Positions 17,971-28,159 of a DNA stretch of 64,000 bases are shown piece after piece. The stretch lies in the NCBI GenBank assembly GCA_016794985.1, contig JAEUIQ010000021.1, positions 62,001 through 126,000 on the forward strand. Direction: 5' to 3'. Source of the DNA: Planctomycetaceae bacterium. Its GTDB lineage: Bacteria > Planctomycetota > Planctomycetia > Pirellulales > Pirellulaceae. Made by a program: the position numbers and the translations under genes. The notes under the pieces were generated by a model, which did not search any database, was not told the DNA's origin, and saw nothing but the letters and a program-made list of their open reading frames with translations. Numbering within the stretch: the first letter of the stretch is position 1; every line of letters begins with the position of its first letter.

Positions 17971-18822
17971 ATGATTGTAGCGAGACCAGCCCGTCTAGTG
18001 CCGATTTGGCTTTTACTCGTGGCGACCAGTTGTTGGCCTGATCTATCAAGCTATGCCTCCGTCCCCGGGATTTCTCACTCCACGCCTCAATCCAACTCTT
18101 CTCAGGATGAAACAGTGAAATCAAACACGGAATATTCAACAGACCCACAAACTGTGGTGATTACCATGGACGTGTCCGGGGGATTTCGAGTGCCGACCCC
18201 GCCCGGTTTCGAACGCCAGCCCTGGCTGCAGGTCTTCGGAGACGGTCGAATCGTCTGCGGTTCGCAAGTTCCGAATCGGCCCACAAATACAGGAAGATTG
18301 ACCCCAGCTGAATTGCAACAATTAACGAATTGGTTGGTCCAAGAACAACAACTGCTTGAGCTTACCGCCGAAAAGATCTCCGGCGAACTTGAAGGCTATC
18401 AATCACCAATAGCGGACGCACCGACCACGACGATCAAGATTCAATTAGCCAAAGTGTCGCGCGAGTTTTCTGTTTATGCACTCAAACAGACGGCTCGAGA
18501 CTTGCCAGATGCCAAAGGGCTGCAAATCTTAGCGACGATCGAGGCTCGGCTGCGCAAGGTTCGGCAGTTGGGCGACATTGGTAGCCAAGAAATTCTGGAT
18601 TCGGCCTTGCAAGCTGCCAACCAGCATCTCGAGCAAGAACTTCCGGACGCGAACCCGTGGACGACCGATCATCTTCGTTCCATAGAACGTCAGCCCGGCG
18701 GCGGCTTGACGCTCGCCTTCAGTCGCGCGAAATCCATCAGTGGCGACGGATACACCTTGTCGCTGAAGCTAAGTCGCACGTCGGCTGATCGACCGTGGAA
18801 AATCGAATTCGAGTCGAAATAG
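17971..18822 (+). CDS. secreted protein of unknown function
   Basis: Protein of 283 residues. It begins with a short basic stretch and a hydrophobic segment (LVPIWLLLVATSCWP), so it is exported and perhaps lipidated at the cysteine, although the lipobox is poor. The mature part has a beta-rich region (VVITMDVSGGFRV) and LTPAELQQLTNWLVQEQQLLE, a layout I associate with planctomycete proteins of unknown role. The ATG at 17971 has GGTAGGAG at 17957-17964; a GTG one codon earlier is too close to that site. It follows the CDF transporter by 16 bases and probably shares its transcript. I do not recognise the family. Confidence 0.75.
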   Translation: MIVARPARLVPIWLLLVATSCWPDLSSYASVPGISHSTPQSNSSQDETVKSNTEYSTDPQTVVITMDVSGGFRVPTPPGFERQPWLQVFGDGRIVCGSQVPNRPTNTGRLTPAELQQLTNWLVQEQQLLELTAEKISGELEGYQSPIADAPTTTIKIQLAKVSREFSVYALKQTARDLPDAKGLQILATIEARLRKVRQLGDIGSQEILDSALQAANQHLEQELPDANPWTTDHLRSIERQPGGGLTLAFSRAKSISGDGYTLSLKLSRTSADRPWKIEFESK

Positions 18823-18831
18823 TCCGCCTTT

Positions 18832-20055
18832 TCAAGCTTCTTCGGCTGGCTCGACTTCTGTAACATCCCAGGCTGGCAATGGATCAGGAAACGCGGCCCA
18901 TGCTTCGGGCCCTTCCGCAAGTTCTGAGTCGGTCAACACGCATTCGTCCAAATCGGCGAATATCTTGGCCCACTCGACGTTTTGGCCAATCAAGACCAAC
19001 TCGATTCGTCGGTCGCCGAATGGCTCTTCCCACAGCGATTCGATCTCTTCCTTTAGTTCGGGGTCCGATTGCCATTCGTCGTCTGGAGTGGCGGCGGCCC
19101 AAAACCCAGCTGGTTCAAAGGAAAACACTCGTCCGGCATGTCCCCAATTGGCGGCGATATCATTTCGTGTGGCGAACCACACTAAACCTTTTGAGCGAAC
19201 GATCTGGTCAAAGGAGTCGCTGTGTTCGATCCAGCGCAGTAATCGTTCGGGATGGAACGGGCGACGTTGGCGATACACTCGATTACTAAACCCGTATTCC
19301 TCGGTCTCGGAGGTTTCTTGGCCGCGCTCGACCGCCAACCATTGATTGTTTTCAGCGGCCCATTGTTCGCTGAATCGGCCGGTGTTCATGATTTCTTCTA
19401 GCGGAACGTTGCCTCGAACGGCTGGAATAATCTTGGCGGTTGGATTCAATTGAGCCAACATGGCGCACAGTTCGGCAGACTGTTGCGGAGTGACCAGATC
19501 GGATTTCGAGACCACAATGACGTTAGCGAATTCTACTTGATCGGTGAGCAACTTGCCGACGTCTCGATCATCGGTCTCGTCCAAACCGATCCCTCGTTGG
19601 TTAAGTTCATCCATGGTCCGATAATCTTCGGGAAAATTTACGGCATCCACGACAGTTACCAACGTGTCTAATCGTGACAGGTCGGACAAGCTTTCGCCTT
19701 GTTCGTCCACAAACGTAAATGTCTCGGCGACTGGCAGTGGTTCTGAAATCCCCGTCGATTCAATGAGCAGATAATCGAACCGGTCTTCGCGCGCCAAACG
19801 CGCCACTTCTCGCAACAAATCTTCGCGCAATGTGCAGCAAATACAGCCATTGGACATCTCGATCAACTGCTCTTCGACACGATCCAGATTCGCGCCGCCT
19901 TGCTTGACTAGTTGCGCATCGATGTTCACTTCGCTCATGTCGTTCACGATCACAGCCACGCGACGGCCTTCGCGATTGCTCAAGATTCGGTTCAAGAGCG
20001 TCGTTTTCCCAGCGCCTAGGAAACCCGACAAAACGGTCACAGGCAGGCGATTCAT
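18832..20055 (-). CDS. CobW/ZNG-type GTP-binding metallochaperone
   Basis: G3E-family GTPase of 407 residues. Walker A is [12 protein letters not shown] near residue 11, followed by [13 protein letters not shown] with the CxCC metal-binding motif, [12 protein letters not shown] (switch region) and VVSKSDLV (the SKxD guanine-specificity motif, NKxD-type). The CobW C-terminal domain (residues about 270-360) is complete, and an acidic tail follows. Relatives deliver zinc to metalloenzymes when zinc is scarce or act in cobalamin synthesis; no cobalamin gene is near. The ATG at 20055 is preferred to the TTG at 20064 and has AAGGA about 10 bases upstream. It ends 9 bases from the convergent secreted-protein gene. 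Confidence 0.9.
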   Translation of the reverse strand: MNRLPVTVLSGFLGAGKTTLLNRILSNREGRRVAVIVNDMSEVNIDAQLVKQGGANLDRVEEQLIEMSNGCICCTLREDLLREVARLAREDRFDYLLIESTGISEPLPVAETFTFVDEQGESLSDLSRLDTLVTVVDAVNFPEDYRTMDELNQRGIGLDETDDRDVGKLLTDQVEFANVIVVSKSDLVTPQQSAELCAMLAQLNPTAKIIPAVRGNVPLEEIMNTGRFSEQWAAENNQWLAVERGQETSETEEYGFSNRVYRQRRPFHPERLLRWIEHSDSFDQIVRSKGLVWFATRNDIAANWGHAGRVFSFEPAGFWAAATPDDEWQSDPELKEEIESLWEEPFGDRRIELVLIGQNVEWAKIFADLDECVLTDSELAEGPEAWAAFPDPLPAWDVTEVEPAEEA

Positions 20056-20500
20056 AATTCTCAAATCCTTGTTGCTTCACTTTGGCGAAGCCGGCAAAAT
20101 CCGGTGCGCGATCTAATGAGTGACTCCGCCCGCCAGGAGGCGGTGGTCTGCTGAAGTTCTTACTTTTTCGAGAGCCTGCTCACTTACCGATCGCTCGGTT
20201 GGGAGCCGTAAAAACTTCGTCCTAAGGTTACTTCTCTCTCGTAATAATTGCAATTGGTATGCAGAAGCGTAAACGCAAGAATCGCGAGCCTTGTTCGAAT
20301 GGACCGACGCGAAAGTACTGCCTTTCAGTTCTGAAGGGGAATGTGGATCGCCAGAAACGGACGACGACAGCCAAAACTCTGGCGGTGCCCGACCGCCTCG
20401 GCTAAATTAGTAGAATCGTTCAGGCAAGTTGCCGGTTGCGGAAGTACGCTGGCTCGAGGAAGCGCGGGCCGCCGAAGTGCAAGAAGGATGGATTTTATTG
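20056..20500. other. intergenic region between divergent metallochaperone and PSD1 genes
   Basis: No coding sequence is convincing in these 445 bases. The region carries the promoters of the minus-strand GTPase and the plus-strand PSD1 gene. It contains a short CCGCC/GGCGG inverted pair around 20127-20142 without a T-tract, and an AT-rich site at 20239-20253 resembling a Fur/Zur-type operator. No tRNA-like T-arm was found. Confidence 0.5.
20239..20253. promoter_or_regulatory. possible Zur/Fur-type operator
   Basis: TCGTAATAATTGCAA has an exact left half of the Bacillus-type Zur box (TCGTAAT-N-ATTACGA) and a partly matching right half. It lies about 185 bases upstream of the CobW-type GTPase start, in an otherwise GC-rich gap. 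Zinc-responsive control would fit a zinc chaperone, but a single imperfect match can occur by chance. Confidence 0.25.
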
Positions 20501-23500
20501 ATGCGTTTCAAGCGAAACCCGCAGACGACCGAGAGGGAACTTCGATGGTACCGCCGGGCGGCCCTTGTGTTGGGAGCGTTGTGTTGGTTGGCGTCTTCCG
20601 CTAGTGCGCAAGCACAAACCGAGAAATTGGCGGACGAAGTCAGAAAACTTTTGTCCGAACGGTGCATTGAATGTCACGGAGCCGAAACACGTGAATCTGG
20701 GTTGCGGTTGGACACAGGTCGTGGCATCCGCCAAGGGGGCGATTTCGGCCCAGTCGTACAGCCGCACGACGCGCAACGAAGCGAATTGATTCGCCGGGTT
20801 GCGACAGACAATGAGAACGAATTGATGCCGCCGGGTGGGCCTCGATTGTCGAACCAAGAGGTGGCCGTGTTGGAGTCATGGATCCAGGCGGGGGCAACCT
20901 GGCCCGAATCGTGGGACTCCGAAGAAGAGGAACGCGATCCCAGATTGGAGCATTGGGCCTGGCAGGCGTTAACGGCTTCCGAAATTCCGCCGCCTGTGGA
21001 TTGGGACGCGTCGGCCAACATTGAACCTGAGCGGAATCCAATCGACCACTTTGTTCGAGCAAAACTGGCGGATCAGAAATTGGCACCAGCGCCGCTGGCG
21101 GATCGGCGTACGTTGATTCGAAGATTGTATTTTGACTTGCATGGCCTGCCGCCAACGCCGGAAGAGATTTCGGCATTCGAGAAGAATTCGGACCCTCAAG
21201 CTTACGAGAACTTGGTCGAGCGGTTGCTCGCGTCGCCTCGATATGGTGAACGATGGGCGCGGCATTGGTTGGATGTAGTTCATTATGGTGACACTCATGG
21301 TTATGACAAAGATCAACCGCGTCCGAATGCGTGGCCGTATCGAGATTACGTCATTCGCGCCTTTAACGAGGACAAACCCTACGTCCGGTTCATTGAAGAA
21401 CAGGTTGCGGGAGATGTACTCTATCCGGAGACTCGCGATGGATACGAAGCATTGGGGCTGATCGCGGCTGGGCCGTGGGATCTCATCGGGCATTTGGAAG
21501 TTCCGGAAACGAAAACCGATGGAAAAATCGCACGTCATCTCGATCGTGACGACATGGTGGCCAACGTCATTGGAACGTTCAACAGTGTGACGATTCACTG
21601 CGCCTCGTGTCATCAACACAAGTTCGATCCGATCACACAAGATGACTACTATTCGTTGCAAGCGAATTTCGCAGCGTTGGAGCGTGACGAGTTGGAGTAT
21701 TCGACTGATCCAGATGTCCAACGAAAGTTGGGAGAGCTTCGGCAACGGCTCCAAGTTGGTCAACGCAAACGCGAACAAATCGAACAACAACTGAAAGCGG
21801 CCGGAGGCGAGTCTTTAGCGGAGATCGACCGGCAAATCAATGCGACTGCTGGTGGTGCGGCTTCGGCTCAGGGTGGCTACCACAGCCAAATTGAGTCGCA
21901 AGCCGATCTGACGAAATGGGTGCAGATCGATCTTGGGCAAGCGAGCGAGCTGCGCGAGATTGTGCTTCATCCTTGTTATGACGACTTCAATGGAATTGGT
22001 GCAGGGTTTGGGTTTCCGGTGCGCTACCGAGTCGAGGTGGCTGATGATGCGGAGTTTCGAACCGGCGTGACCATGGTTGCCGATCATAGTCAAACGGTCG
22101 TGGCCAACCCTGGAATTACGCCGCGAACCCATCAATTTTCGGCAACGGCTCGTTTCGTCCGCGTGACCGCGACACAATTGGTGCCACGTTCGAATGATTA
22201 CATTTTCGCGTTGGCGGAAATCGAAGTATTGGGCAAACATGGTGAGAATCTGGGGTTAGGCAAAACGGTCAGCGCGCTGGATTCGATCGAAGCTCCACCG
22301 CGCTGGACGCGAGGTAACGTGGTCGATGGTAAAAGTCCGGCGCTGGCAAGTGGCGATCGCTCGGGACTAGCTCAACGCCGGATCGAACTGTTGGAGCAAC
22401 TTGGACTGTTGTCACTGGATGTCGAGCTTCGGCAAACGATTTCGCAGTTGGCTGAGGCGGAAAACGCGCGCCGTGAATTACAGCCGTTGAATAAGGTTTA
22501 TGCCGCAACGACACAGAAGCGAGGCGGCCAATCGCGCGCGATTCATGTTTTGGCACGCGGCAATGTTCTCGCGCCGCTGCATGAAGTGGGACCCGGGGCG
22601 CTGGCGTTGTTCGACACGTTGCCAAGTCGGTTCGAACTTTCGCCAGGCCATGCGGAAGGAGACCGTCGCGTGGCGTTAGCGCGTTGGCTCAGCGACCCGC
22701 GAAATCCGCTCACCTGGCGAAGTGTTGTCAATCGCGTGTGGCAGTATCATTTCGGACAAGGAATCGTCGCGACACCAAACGACTTTGGTGCGATGGGTAG
22801 TCCACCCACGAATCCGGAATTGTTGGATTGGTTGGCGATTTGGTTTCGCGATCGCGGTGGTTCATGGAAAGAATTGCACCGCATGATCGTGAACAGCGCC
22901 ACCTATCGCCAAGCGAGTCACCCGCGCGAAGAGTCTTTAGCGATCGATGCCGACAATCGTTTCATGTGGCGTCAGACCCCGCGTCGTTTGGAAGCTGAGG
23001 CGATTCGAGACTCGGTGCTGGCTGTTTCGGGAACGTTGGATCTGACGATGGGGGGCCCAGGTTGGCAGGACTTTGTCGTTCAGCGGCCGGAACATTCACC
23101 GCATTACGAGTATCAATTGGCGAATCCAGAAGATCGGGCCTTGTGGCGTCGGAGCGTGTACCGCTTTATCGTCCGGAGTCAAACTCAGCCGCTACTGACC
23201 GTTCTGGACTGTGCCGACCCATCGATGCGGGTGGACCGTCGCAATCAGAGTATTTCCGCATTGCAGGCCTTGGCTTTGCTAAACAATAGTTTCATGTTGG
23301 TACAGGCTCGCGAATTCGCGGATCGAGTCCGCCGCGAAGCGGGCGACGAATTGTCAGCGCAAGTGCGTCGTGCTTATGAGTTAGCGTTGGGGCGATTGCC
23401 GGATGATACAGAGCGGGCCGCTTTGGTCGAGTTAGCTGAAGGGCACGGTCTGGAGAATGTTTGCCGCCTGTTGTTCAACTTGAACGAGTTTGTCTGGATT

Positions 23501-23506
23501 GACTGA
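20501..23506 (+). CDS. PSCyt1/DUF1549/DUF1553 planctomycete protein with discoidin domain
   Basis: Large exported protein of 1001 residues. After a signal segment (YRRAALVLGALCWLASSASAQ) comes the PSCyt1 cytochrome-like domain with CIECHG, then DUF1549 (PSCyt2, from NPIDHFVRAKLADQKL), which also holds CASCHQHKFDP, a second haem-type CxxCH. A discoidin/F5-8 type C-like region lies at about 470-590 (WVQIDLGQASELREIVLHP), normally a carbohydrate-binding module. The C-terminal DUF1553 (PSD1) domain starts at ALARWLSDPRNPLTWRSVVN. The ATG at 20501 begins the signal segment; a TTG at 20429 is less likely. A DUF1501 protein follows after 9 bases, a pairing repeated many times in planctomycete genomes and often linked to polysaccharide use. 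Its activity is unproven. Confidence 0.93.
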   Translation: MRFKRNPQTTERELRWYRRAALVLGALCWLASSASAQAQTEKLADEVRKLLSERCIECHGAETRESGLRLDTGRGIRQGGDFGPVVQPHDAQRSELIRRVATDNENELMPPGGPRLSNQEVAVLESWIQAGATWPESWDSEEEERDPRLEHWAWQALTASEIPPPVDWDASANIEPERNPIDHFVRAKLADQKLAPAPLADRRTLIRRLYFDLHGLPPTPEEISAFEKNSDPQAYENLVERLLASPRYGERWARHWLDVVHYGDTHGYDKDQPRPNAWPYRDYVIRAFNEDKPYVRFIEEQVAGDVLYPETRDGYEALGLIAAGPWDLIGHLEVPETKTDGKIARHLDRDDMVANVIGTFNSVTIHCASCHQHKFDPITQDDYYSLQANFAALERDELEYSTDPDVQRKLGELRQRLQVGQRKREQIEQQLKAAGGESLAEIDRQINATAGGAASAQGGYHSQIESQADLTKWVQIDLGQASELREIVLHPCYDDFNGIGAGFGFPVRYRVEVADDAEFRTGVTMVADHSQTVVANPGITPRTHQFSATARFVRVTATQLVPRSNDYIFALAEIEVLGKHGENLGLGKTVSALDSIEAPPRWTRGNVVDGKSPALASGDRSGLAQRRIELLEQLGLLSLDVELRQTISQLAEAENARRELQPLNKVYAATTQKRGGQSRAIHVLARGNVLAPLHEVGPGALALFDTLPSRFELSPGHAEGDRRVALARWLSDPRNPLTWRSVVNRVWQYHFGQGIVATPNDFGAMGSPPTNPELLDWLAIWFRDRGGSWKELHRMIVNSATYRQASHPREESLAIDADNRFMWRQTPRRLEAEAIRDSVLAVSGTLDLTMGGPGWQDFVVQRPEHSPHYEYQLANPEDRALWRRSVYRFIVRSQTQPLLTVLDCADPSMRVDRRNQSISALQALALLNNSFMLVQAREFADRVRREAGDELSAQVRRAYELALGRLPDDTERAALVELAEGHGLENVCRLLFNLNEFVWID

Positions 23507-23515
23507 GAGAAACCC

Positions 23516-25042
23516 ATGAAGCCCGACCCTCGCAATGGCTCAGTTTTTCACGCGTTTGGCAAGGCCCAAGGTCAGCGTGCGACGGGAAATCGTTTGACGC
23601 GCCGCGAGTGGTTGGTTCGCAGCGGTGGCGGTTTGGGTGGAATGGCACTGGCAGCCATTTTGGCCGATGAAGGTCGGGCGGATGGCACGCCGCACCCAGC
23701 ATTTATCTACACTCCGAAGGTGAAACGAGTCGTCCAGTTATTCATGGCGGGTGCGGCCAGTCATATTGATCTGTTCGATTACAAACCCATGTTGGTCAAA
23801 TGTCATGGGCAGCCCAGTGACTTTGGCGAGCCGGTGGAAGCATTTCAAGACGGGCTAGGGCCGTGGCTCAAGCCAATTTGGGAATTCAGACCCTACGGGA
23901 ATTGTGGTAAACCACTCTCGGATGTCGTCGCTCCACTTGGAGACGTTGTGGACCGAATGGCGTTCATCCACAACATGGTCAGCAGTTCCGGGGTGCATTC
24001 GACGGCCACGTTACTGCAGACGACTGGATTTGTACTGCCGGGATTTCCGGGTGCAGGATGTTGGGTCAGTTACGGACTGGGCTCGATAAACAATAACTTG
24101 CCAACCTTTGTGGTCTTGCCCGACCATCGGGGGTACGCTTCCAATGGCGTTAAAAATTGGGATGCGGGATTTTTGCCGTCGCAGTACAGTGGCACCGTGA
24201 TCCAACCGCTTCATGATCAACCTTTGGCGGACTTGCACCCCCACAAAATTGGCGCCTATGCCAATCCTTTGGCCGACAAAAAAGTTCGCGAGACTTTGGC
24301 AATTCTTAATCGTAAGCACCGCGAATCGCGCGTTGGTGACCAACCGCTGGAAGCCCGAATCGAAAGTTACGAGTTGGCGGCCAGGATGCAGTTGGCGGCA
24401 CCCGAGGCAATGACCTTAGCCGACGAACCAGAACATGTTTTGAAGCTGTACGGCGTTCAAGCCGGGCGAACCCATTGGCCCAATGAAATCAACGCCGAAG
24501 AAGAGGCGCATCTATTTGGGCTGCGCTGTTTGACCGCACGGCGTTTGTTGGAACGCGGTGTCCGATTTGTTCAAGTTTGGAGTGGGAACGACAATGGTTT
24601 TCCGCGACGAAACTGGGATTCACACGAAGATGTCGAACGCGATCACGGGCCCCTCGCGCGCGGGATGGCGGTGGGGGCTGCTGGGTTGATCAAGGATCTC
24701 GAACAGCGTGGAATGTTGGAAGACACACTTGTGCTTTGGACCACGGAGTTTGGTCGCATGCCCAGTTCCCAAGGTGGAAAAGGTCGGGATCACAACCCCT
24801 TCGTATTTACAAATTGGTTATGCGGAGGCGGGATCAAAGGCGGGGTTTCCTACGGGGAAAGCGACGATTGGGGTTACAAACCCTTGGATCGTGATCGGCC
24901 GACTCTAGTACACGACGTGCATGCCACGGTGCTCAAACTTTTGGGCATCGATCACACGCGGTTGACGTGGCGACATAATGGGATCGACCGCCGTTTGACC
25001 GATGTTCATGGCCATCCCATTGATGCGATCTTGAGTCTGTAA
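23516..25042 (+). CDS. DUF1501 protein with Tat signal
   Basis: Protein of 508 residues related to the alkaline phosphatase/sulfatase superfamily. The N-terminus contains a twin-arginine export signal, TRREWLVRSGGGLGGMALAA, so it is folded before export. Family landmarks follow: PKVKRVVQLFMAGAASHIDLFDYKP, the VHSTATLLQTTG region, NWDSHEDVERDHGPLARGMA and VLWTTEFGRMPSSQGGKGRDH, which carry the conserved acidic and histidine residues expected to bind metal. The gene starts 9 bases after its PSD1 partner, so the two are cotranscribed and may act in the same complex. No substrate can be assigned; the family has no settled enzymatic activity. Confidence 0.93.
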   Translation: MKPDPRNGSVFHAFGKAQGQRATGNRLTRREWLVRSGGGLGGMALAAILADEGRADGTPHPAFIYTPKVKRVVQLFMAGAASHIDLFDYKPMLVKCHGQPSDFGEPVEAFQDGLGPWLKPIWEFRPYGNCGKPLSDVVAPLGDVVDRMAFIHNMVSSSGVHSTATLLQTTGFVLPGFPGAGCWVSYGLGSINNNLPTFVVLPDHRGYASNGVKNWDAGFLPSQYSGTVIQPLHDQPLADLHPHKIGAYANPLADKKVRETLAILNRKHRESRVGDQPLEARIESYELAARMQLAAPEAMTLADEPEHVLKLYGVQAGRTHWPNEINAEEEAHLFGLRCLTARRLLERGVRFVQVWSGNDNGFPRRNWDSHEDVERDHGPLARGMAVGAAGLIKDLEQRGMLEDTLVLWTTEFGRMPSSQGGKGRDHNPFVFTNWLCGGGIKGGVSYGESDDWGYKPLDRDRPTLVHDVHATVLKLLGIDHTRLTWRHNGIDRRLTDVHGHPIDAILSL

Positions 25043-25186
25043 GGTACGACGATTTGCTGAGATCCCGTGGTTGGGGCGGAGAATGGTCCGGCAATGGACG
25101 TCTATTCAGTTGTTGTGGGCCGAGTATTCCAAGGCTAGAATTTTCGACCGCCGGGGAAAAAGTTTCCGTGTTAAGGAGCCGCGATT

Positions 25187-26071
25187 GTGTTCCTAAATCG
25201 AAGACGTGGACTGAGTTTGGTTGAATTGTTGGTCGTGATTGCAATCATCGCGATCTTGTTGTCGTTACTGTTGCCGGCCATTCAAGCCGCCCGTGAATCG
25301 GCTCGCCGGGTGGACTGCGGGAATCGCCTGCGGCAAATGAGTTTGGGATTCATTCAATACCATACGGCGCGGCAACAGTTTCCTCCGGCAATCGACACCG
25401 AACGTCGCCTGATGTGGTCGGGCTATTTGCTGCCTTATTTGGAACAAGGCAATCTGTACTCCAAAATCGATCGAAACTTGAAGTGGAATGAAGGTGCAAA
25501 TGCTCAAGTTTGTTCGACGTTTTTGAGTGTTTTTCGTTGTCCATCTTCGTCGGCGCCCGATACGATGACGGCTCAAGGGATTGAGGATCGTGTCCCCTGT
25601 GACTATCTGGTCTGCGCCTCGGGGACAGACACACGGGAATCGGGGCCGGGAATCCTGGCGGGTGGCGCTCATTCGGACGGGGTCTTTTTTTCTGACAGTC
25701 GTGTGCGCGTTGCGGAGATTCGTGACGGAACGTCCAACACACTGGCGGTTGGGGACTCGTTTTTCCAATTTGAAGAGTTGGACTTGGACCATACGGGCTA
25801 TCCCCAGTTCCTCGATCGCTGGTGCGTGGGAACGCTGGAGGGGGTCGGCAACGAAGTGTCGGAAGCGATGGGCTCGACCGGGGTCGCGATCAACGCCCAT
25901 CGCTTGGATGTGTTTATCGACGAGCGTGAATTAGCGTTTGGAAGCCAGCATCCTGGCGGGGCGCAGGCGGCCCAAGTGGACGGCTCGATCCGATTTTTTG
26001 ATGAACAAACCGATCGAGCGGTTTGGAGTGCCCTTGGGACTCGAGCTGGTGGAGAACCTCGGACCGAATGA
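25187..26071 (+). CDS. DUF1559 protein with prepilin-type N-terminus
   Basis: Protein of 294 residues. RRGLSLVELLVVIAIIAILLSLLLPAIQAARE (in part) is a type IV prepilin leader and helix: the peptidase would cut after the glycine and methylate the next residue. The rest is DUF1559, a domain abundant in planctomycetes, with GTSNTLAVGDS and a C-terminal DGSIRFFDEQTD (the H-X9-DG-type end). It is a pseudopilin-like exported protein of unknown task. The start is a GTG at 25187 with AAGGAG at 25173-25178. A second DUF1559 gene follows after about 130 bases, so they may be paralogous pilins handled by the secretion genes at 59-63 kb. Confidence 0.92.
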   Translation: MFLNRRRGLSLVELLVVIAIIAILLSLLLPAIQAARESARRVDCGNRLRQMSLGFIQYHTARQQFPPAIDTERRLMWSGYLLPYLEQGNLYSKIDRNLKWNEGANAQVCSTFLSVFRCPSSSAPDTMTAQGIEDRVPCDYLVCASGTDTRESGPGILAGGAHSDGVFFSDSRVRVAEIRDGTSNTLAVGDSFFQFEELDLDHTGYPQFLDRWCVGTLEGVGNEVSEAMGSTGVAINAHRLDVFIDERELAFGSQHPGGAQAAQVDGSIRFFDEQTDRAVWSALGTRAGGEPRTE

Positions 26072-26198
26072 AAAGCGGTCGCCAGTCGATAGTTTTAGAA
26101 AAATTTGGAAACAACAGTTGCTTTTGAGGTTGCGAAAGGTTTAGAATTCGCACATCCAGGTGGCTTGGCACAGCTTTTCACAATTCGGAGGTCTCTTC

Positions 26199-27143
26199 AT
26201 GACGAGACAGCGTCCACTCGTTCGCGTTGGTTTTACCTTGGTCGAGTTGCTGGTGGTTATCGCGATCATCGCTATCTTGATGGCATTATTGTTGCCTGCG
26301 ATTCAAATGGCTCGCGAAGCCGGGCGACGCGTGCAGTGCCGCAACAATCTCAAACAAATTGGTTTGGCGTTGTTGAACCATCATGACACCAAGAACCAGT
26401 TTCCGGCAGGTTGGACCGCGAATGCGGATGCTGGGGTTCCTGGTTGGGGTTGGATGAGTCGTCTGTTGCCGTACCTTGAGCAACAGAATGCTTACGCGCG
26501 ACTGAATACTAAATTGCCGATTACGGATCCCGTTCACGATGATGTGCGGGACATGACGTTTTCGTTCCTGCTTTGTCCGTCGGCGCAGTCGTATGACGAA
26601 CAAGAAATTGGCTTGCCAGACGGTGGATATGTCGACCCGTATGGTCCGTTGACATTTCCGTACAATGTCGGTCGCTCGCACTACGTGGGTTGTTTGGGGA
26701 CCTATGTCTTGCAGGAAGAAATGGAAGATGGTGAGTACTGTCCCTCTGGGACGAACGTGATGGCGGGAGGCACATCATTGGATGGTCTGTTCTACAGAAA
26801 TAGTAAAGTGAACTTGCGAGAAGTTCGGGACGGTACTAGCAACACGATCGCGGTGGGTGAACGCAGTGGCCAGGTGTTCAATTCCAGTTGGATTGGTGTT
26901 GTCCACGGGTCGGCATTTCCGGCCTGGCGCGTCCTGGGCTGGACTGGAGAACCACCGAACAATGAACCCGGCAGCGAGGTTCACTTTCATGGTTACGCTC
27001 AGTTCAACAGTGCTCATCGTGATTTGACTCATTTTGTAATGCTCGATGGATCGGTACAAACAATTTTCGACGAGGTCGACCCGGCCGTTTTCCAAGGGAT
27101 GGGTACCATTCAGAACAAGGAAATCGGCACCGTCCAAGATTAG
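26199..27143 (+). CDS. DUF1559 protein with prepilin-type N-terminus
   Basis: Protein of 314 residues. The leader RVGFTLVELLVVIAIIAILM has the canonical G-F-T-L-x-E cleavage motif, better conserved than in the preceding paralogue. The DUF1559 body includes NNLKQIGLALLNHHDTKNQFP, the paired-cysteine-type middle region and GTSNTIAVGERS. The ATG at 26199 has GGAGGT at 26187-26192, ideal spacing; the longer frame from 26160 is rejected. About 130 bases separate it from the first DUF1559 gene. Its role is presumably structural at the cell surface. Confidence 0.92.
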   Translation: MTRQRPLVRVGFTLVELLVVIAIIAILMALLLPAIQMAREAGRRVQCRNNLKQIGLALLNHHDTKNQFPAGWTANADAGVPGWGWMSRLLPYLEQQNAYARLNTKLPITDPVHDDVRDMTFSFLLCPSAQSYDEQEIGLPDGGYVDPYGPLTFPYNVGRSHYVGCLGTYVLQEEMEDGEYCPSGTNVMAGGTSLDGLFYRNSKVNLREVRDGTSNTIAVGERSGQVFNSSWIGVVHGSAFPAWRVLGWTGEPPNNEPGSEVHFHGYAQFNSAHRDLTHFVMLDGSVQTIFDEVDPAVFQGMGTIQNKEIGTVQD

Positions 27144-27311
27144 GAAGTTCGAGAGGTGTTGCTAAAGCTTCAGCCGCGGCGGCCGCTGATGGTCTGGTCA
27201 GTCCTGCGGCGATTTTTACGAAAATTCTCGACAATTGGGTTTGTCTTGATTAAGATTTCGGCAAGCTGGGCGAGTCCGTTCCTTTTGGTTGTTGCACAGA
27301 AAGCAAGATGA

Positions 27312-28154
27312 ATGTTGATTCGATTGGGAGATTGTTCCACCAATTGGGATGGTTTGCCGTGTTGCGTCGCGAATGTTGTTGCGATCCTGATGACGATTGG
27401 AATTGTTTCGGTATCCCAGGCTAGTCTGGTGGGTTACGAAAACTTTGATAGCTACACGACCAACAGTCAGCTCAATGGCGGCAGCGGAGGCATCGGATGG
27501 TCCGGTTCATGGGGAAATGTGTCCGGAGTGCAGCCCACAGTGATGACAGGGATGGATTCACGGATGGCAGACTTGAGTTTTTCGGGAAGCCAAGATCAAA
27601 GTCGAATTGGCCGATCCTTGGGTGGCACTTTTGGTGGGACAGGCACAACCACTTGGGTGAGGTTCAATGGGCAATACTCCAACTTTAGCGGAGTGTCATT
27701 GACGCCGTACGGCGGACTTAGTCTCGCGACCGGTGATAGTGAATCGTTGCGAATTGGAAAGTTCAATGGCACCACGAATTGGTCGGTTGGATTGACGACT
27801 CCCGATATCTCGAATTCGGCGGTCTCGGTTACTTCACTAAGCGACATTTGGGTTCGGATCAACCATCTGGACGGTGCGGATTCGGTGTCCTTGTGGGTCA
27901 ATCCTGCGAACATGACTTCGGAAGCGAACCTCGGTACAGCCTCAGCAACGTTGAATACGTTAGACATCAGTTTTAACCGAATTCTGTTGTTGGGTGATCG
28001 AGGTTCAACGACGTCTCAAGGGCACACTTGGAACTTCGACAATATTCGCGTTGGAACGTCGTTTGGCGCCATGTCGGCGGTTCCCGAACCAACCAGCTTG
28101 TGCTTGGTCGGGTTATTGTTGTCCGGATTGGGTTTTGTTCGTCGCCGAGTGTAA
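27312..28154 (+). CDS. PEP-CTERM sorting domain protein
   Basis: Exported protein of 280 residues. A hydrophobic signal segment (VVAILMTIGIVSVSQA) precedes a serine/glycine/threonine-rich beta-type body (GSGGIGWSGSWGNVSG onward) resembling concanavalin-like or LamG-like folds. It ends with VPEPTSLCLVGLLLSGLGFV then RRR, the PEP-CTERM signal: a PEP motif, one membrane helix and a basic tail, recognised by an exosortase that cleaves and anchors or releases the protein. No exosortase is in the window. The ccoS gene begins 5 bases after its stop, although a functional tie is unlikely. Confidence 0.88.
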   Translation: MLIRLGDCSTNWDGLPCCVANVVAILMTIGIVSVSQASLVGYENFDSYTTNSQLNGGSGGIGWSGSWGNVSGVQPTVMTGMDSRMADLSFSGSQDQSRIGRSLGGTFGGTGTTTWVRFNGQYSNFSGVSLTPYGGLSLATGDSESLRIGKFNGTTNWSVGLTTPDISNSAVSVTSLSDIWVRINHLDGADSVSLWVNPANMTSEANLGTASATLNTLDISFNRILLLGDRGSTTSQGHTWNFDNIRVGTSFGAMSAVPEPTSLCLVGLLLSGLGFVRRRV

Positions 28155-28159
28155 CTTAC

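Noticed and set aside
20127..20142. CCGCC/GGCGG inverted pair as a terminator
   Set aside because: It lies between divergent genes where no terminator is expected, and has no T-tract.
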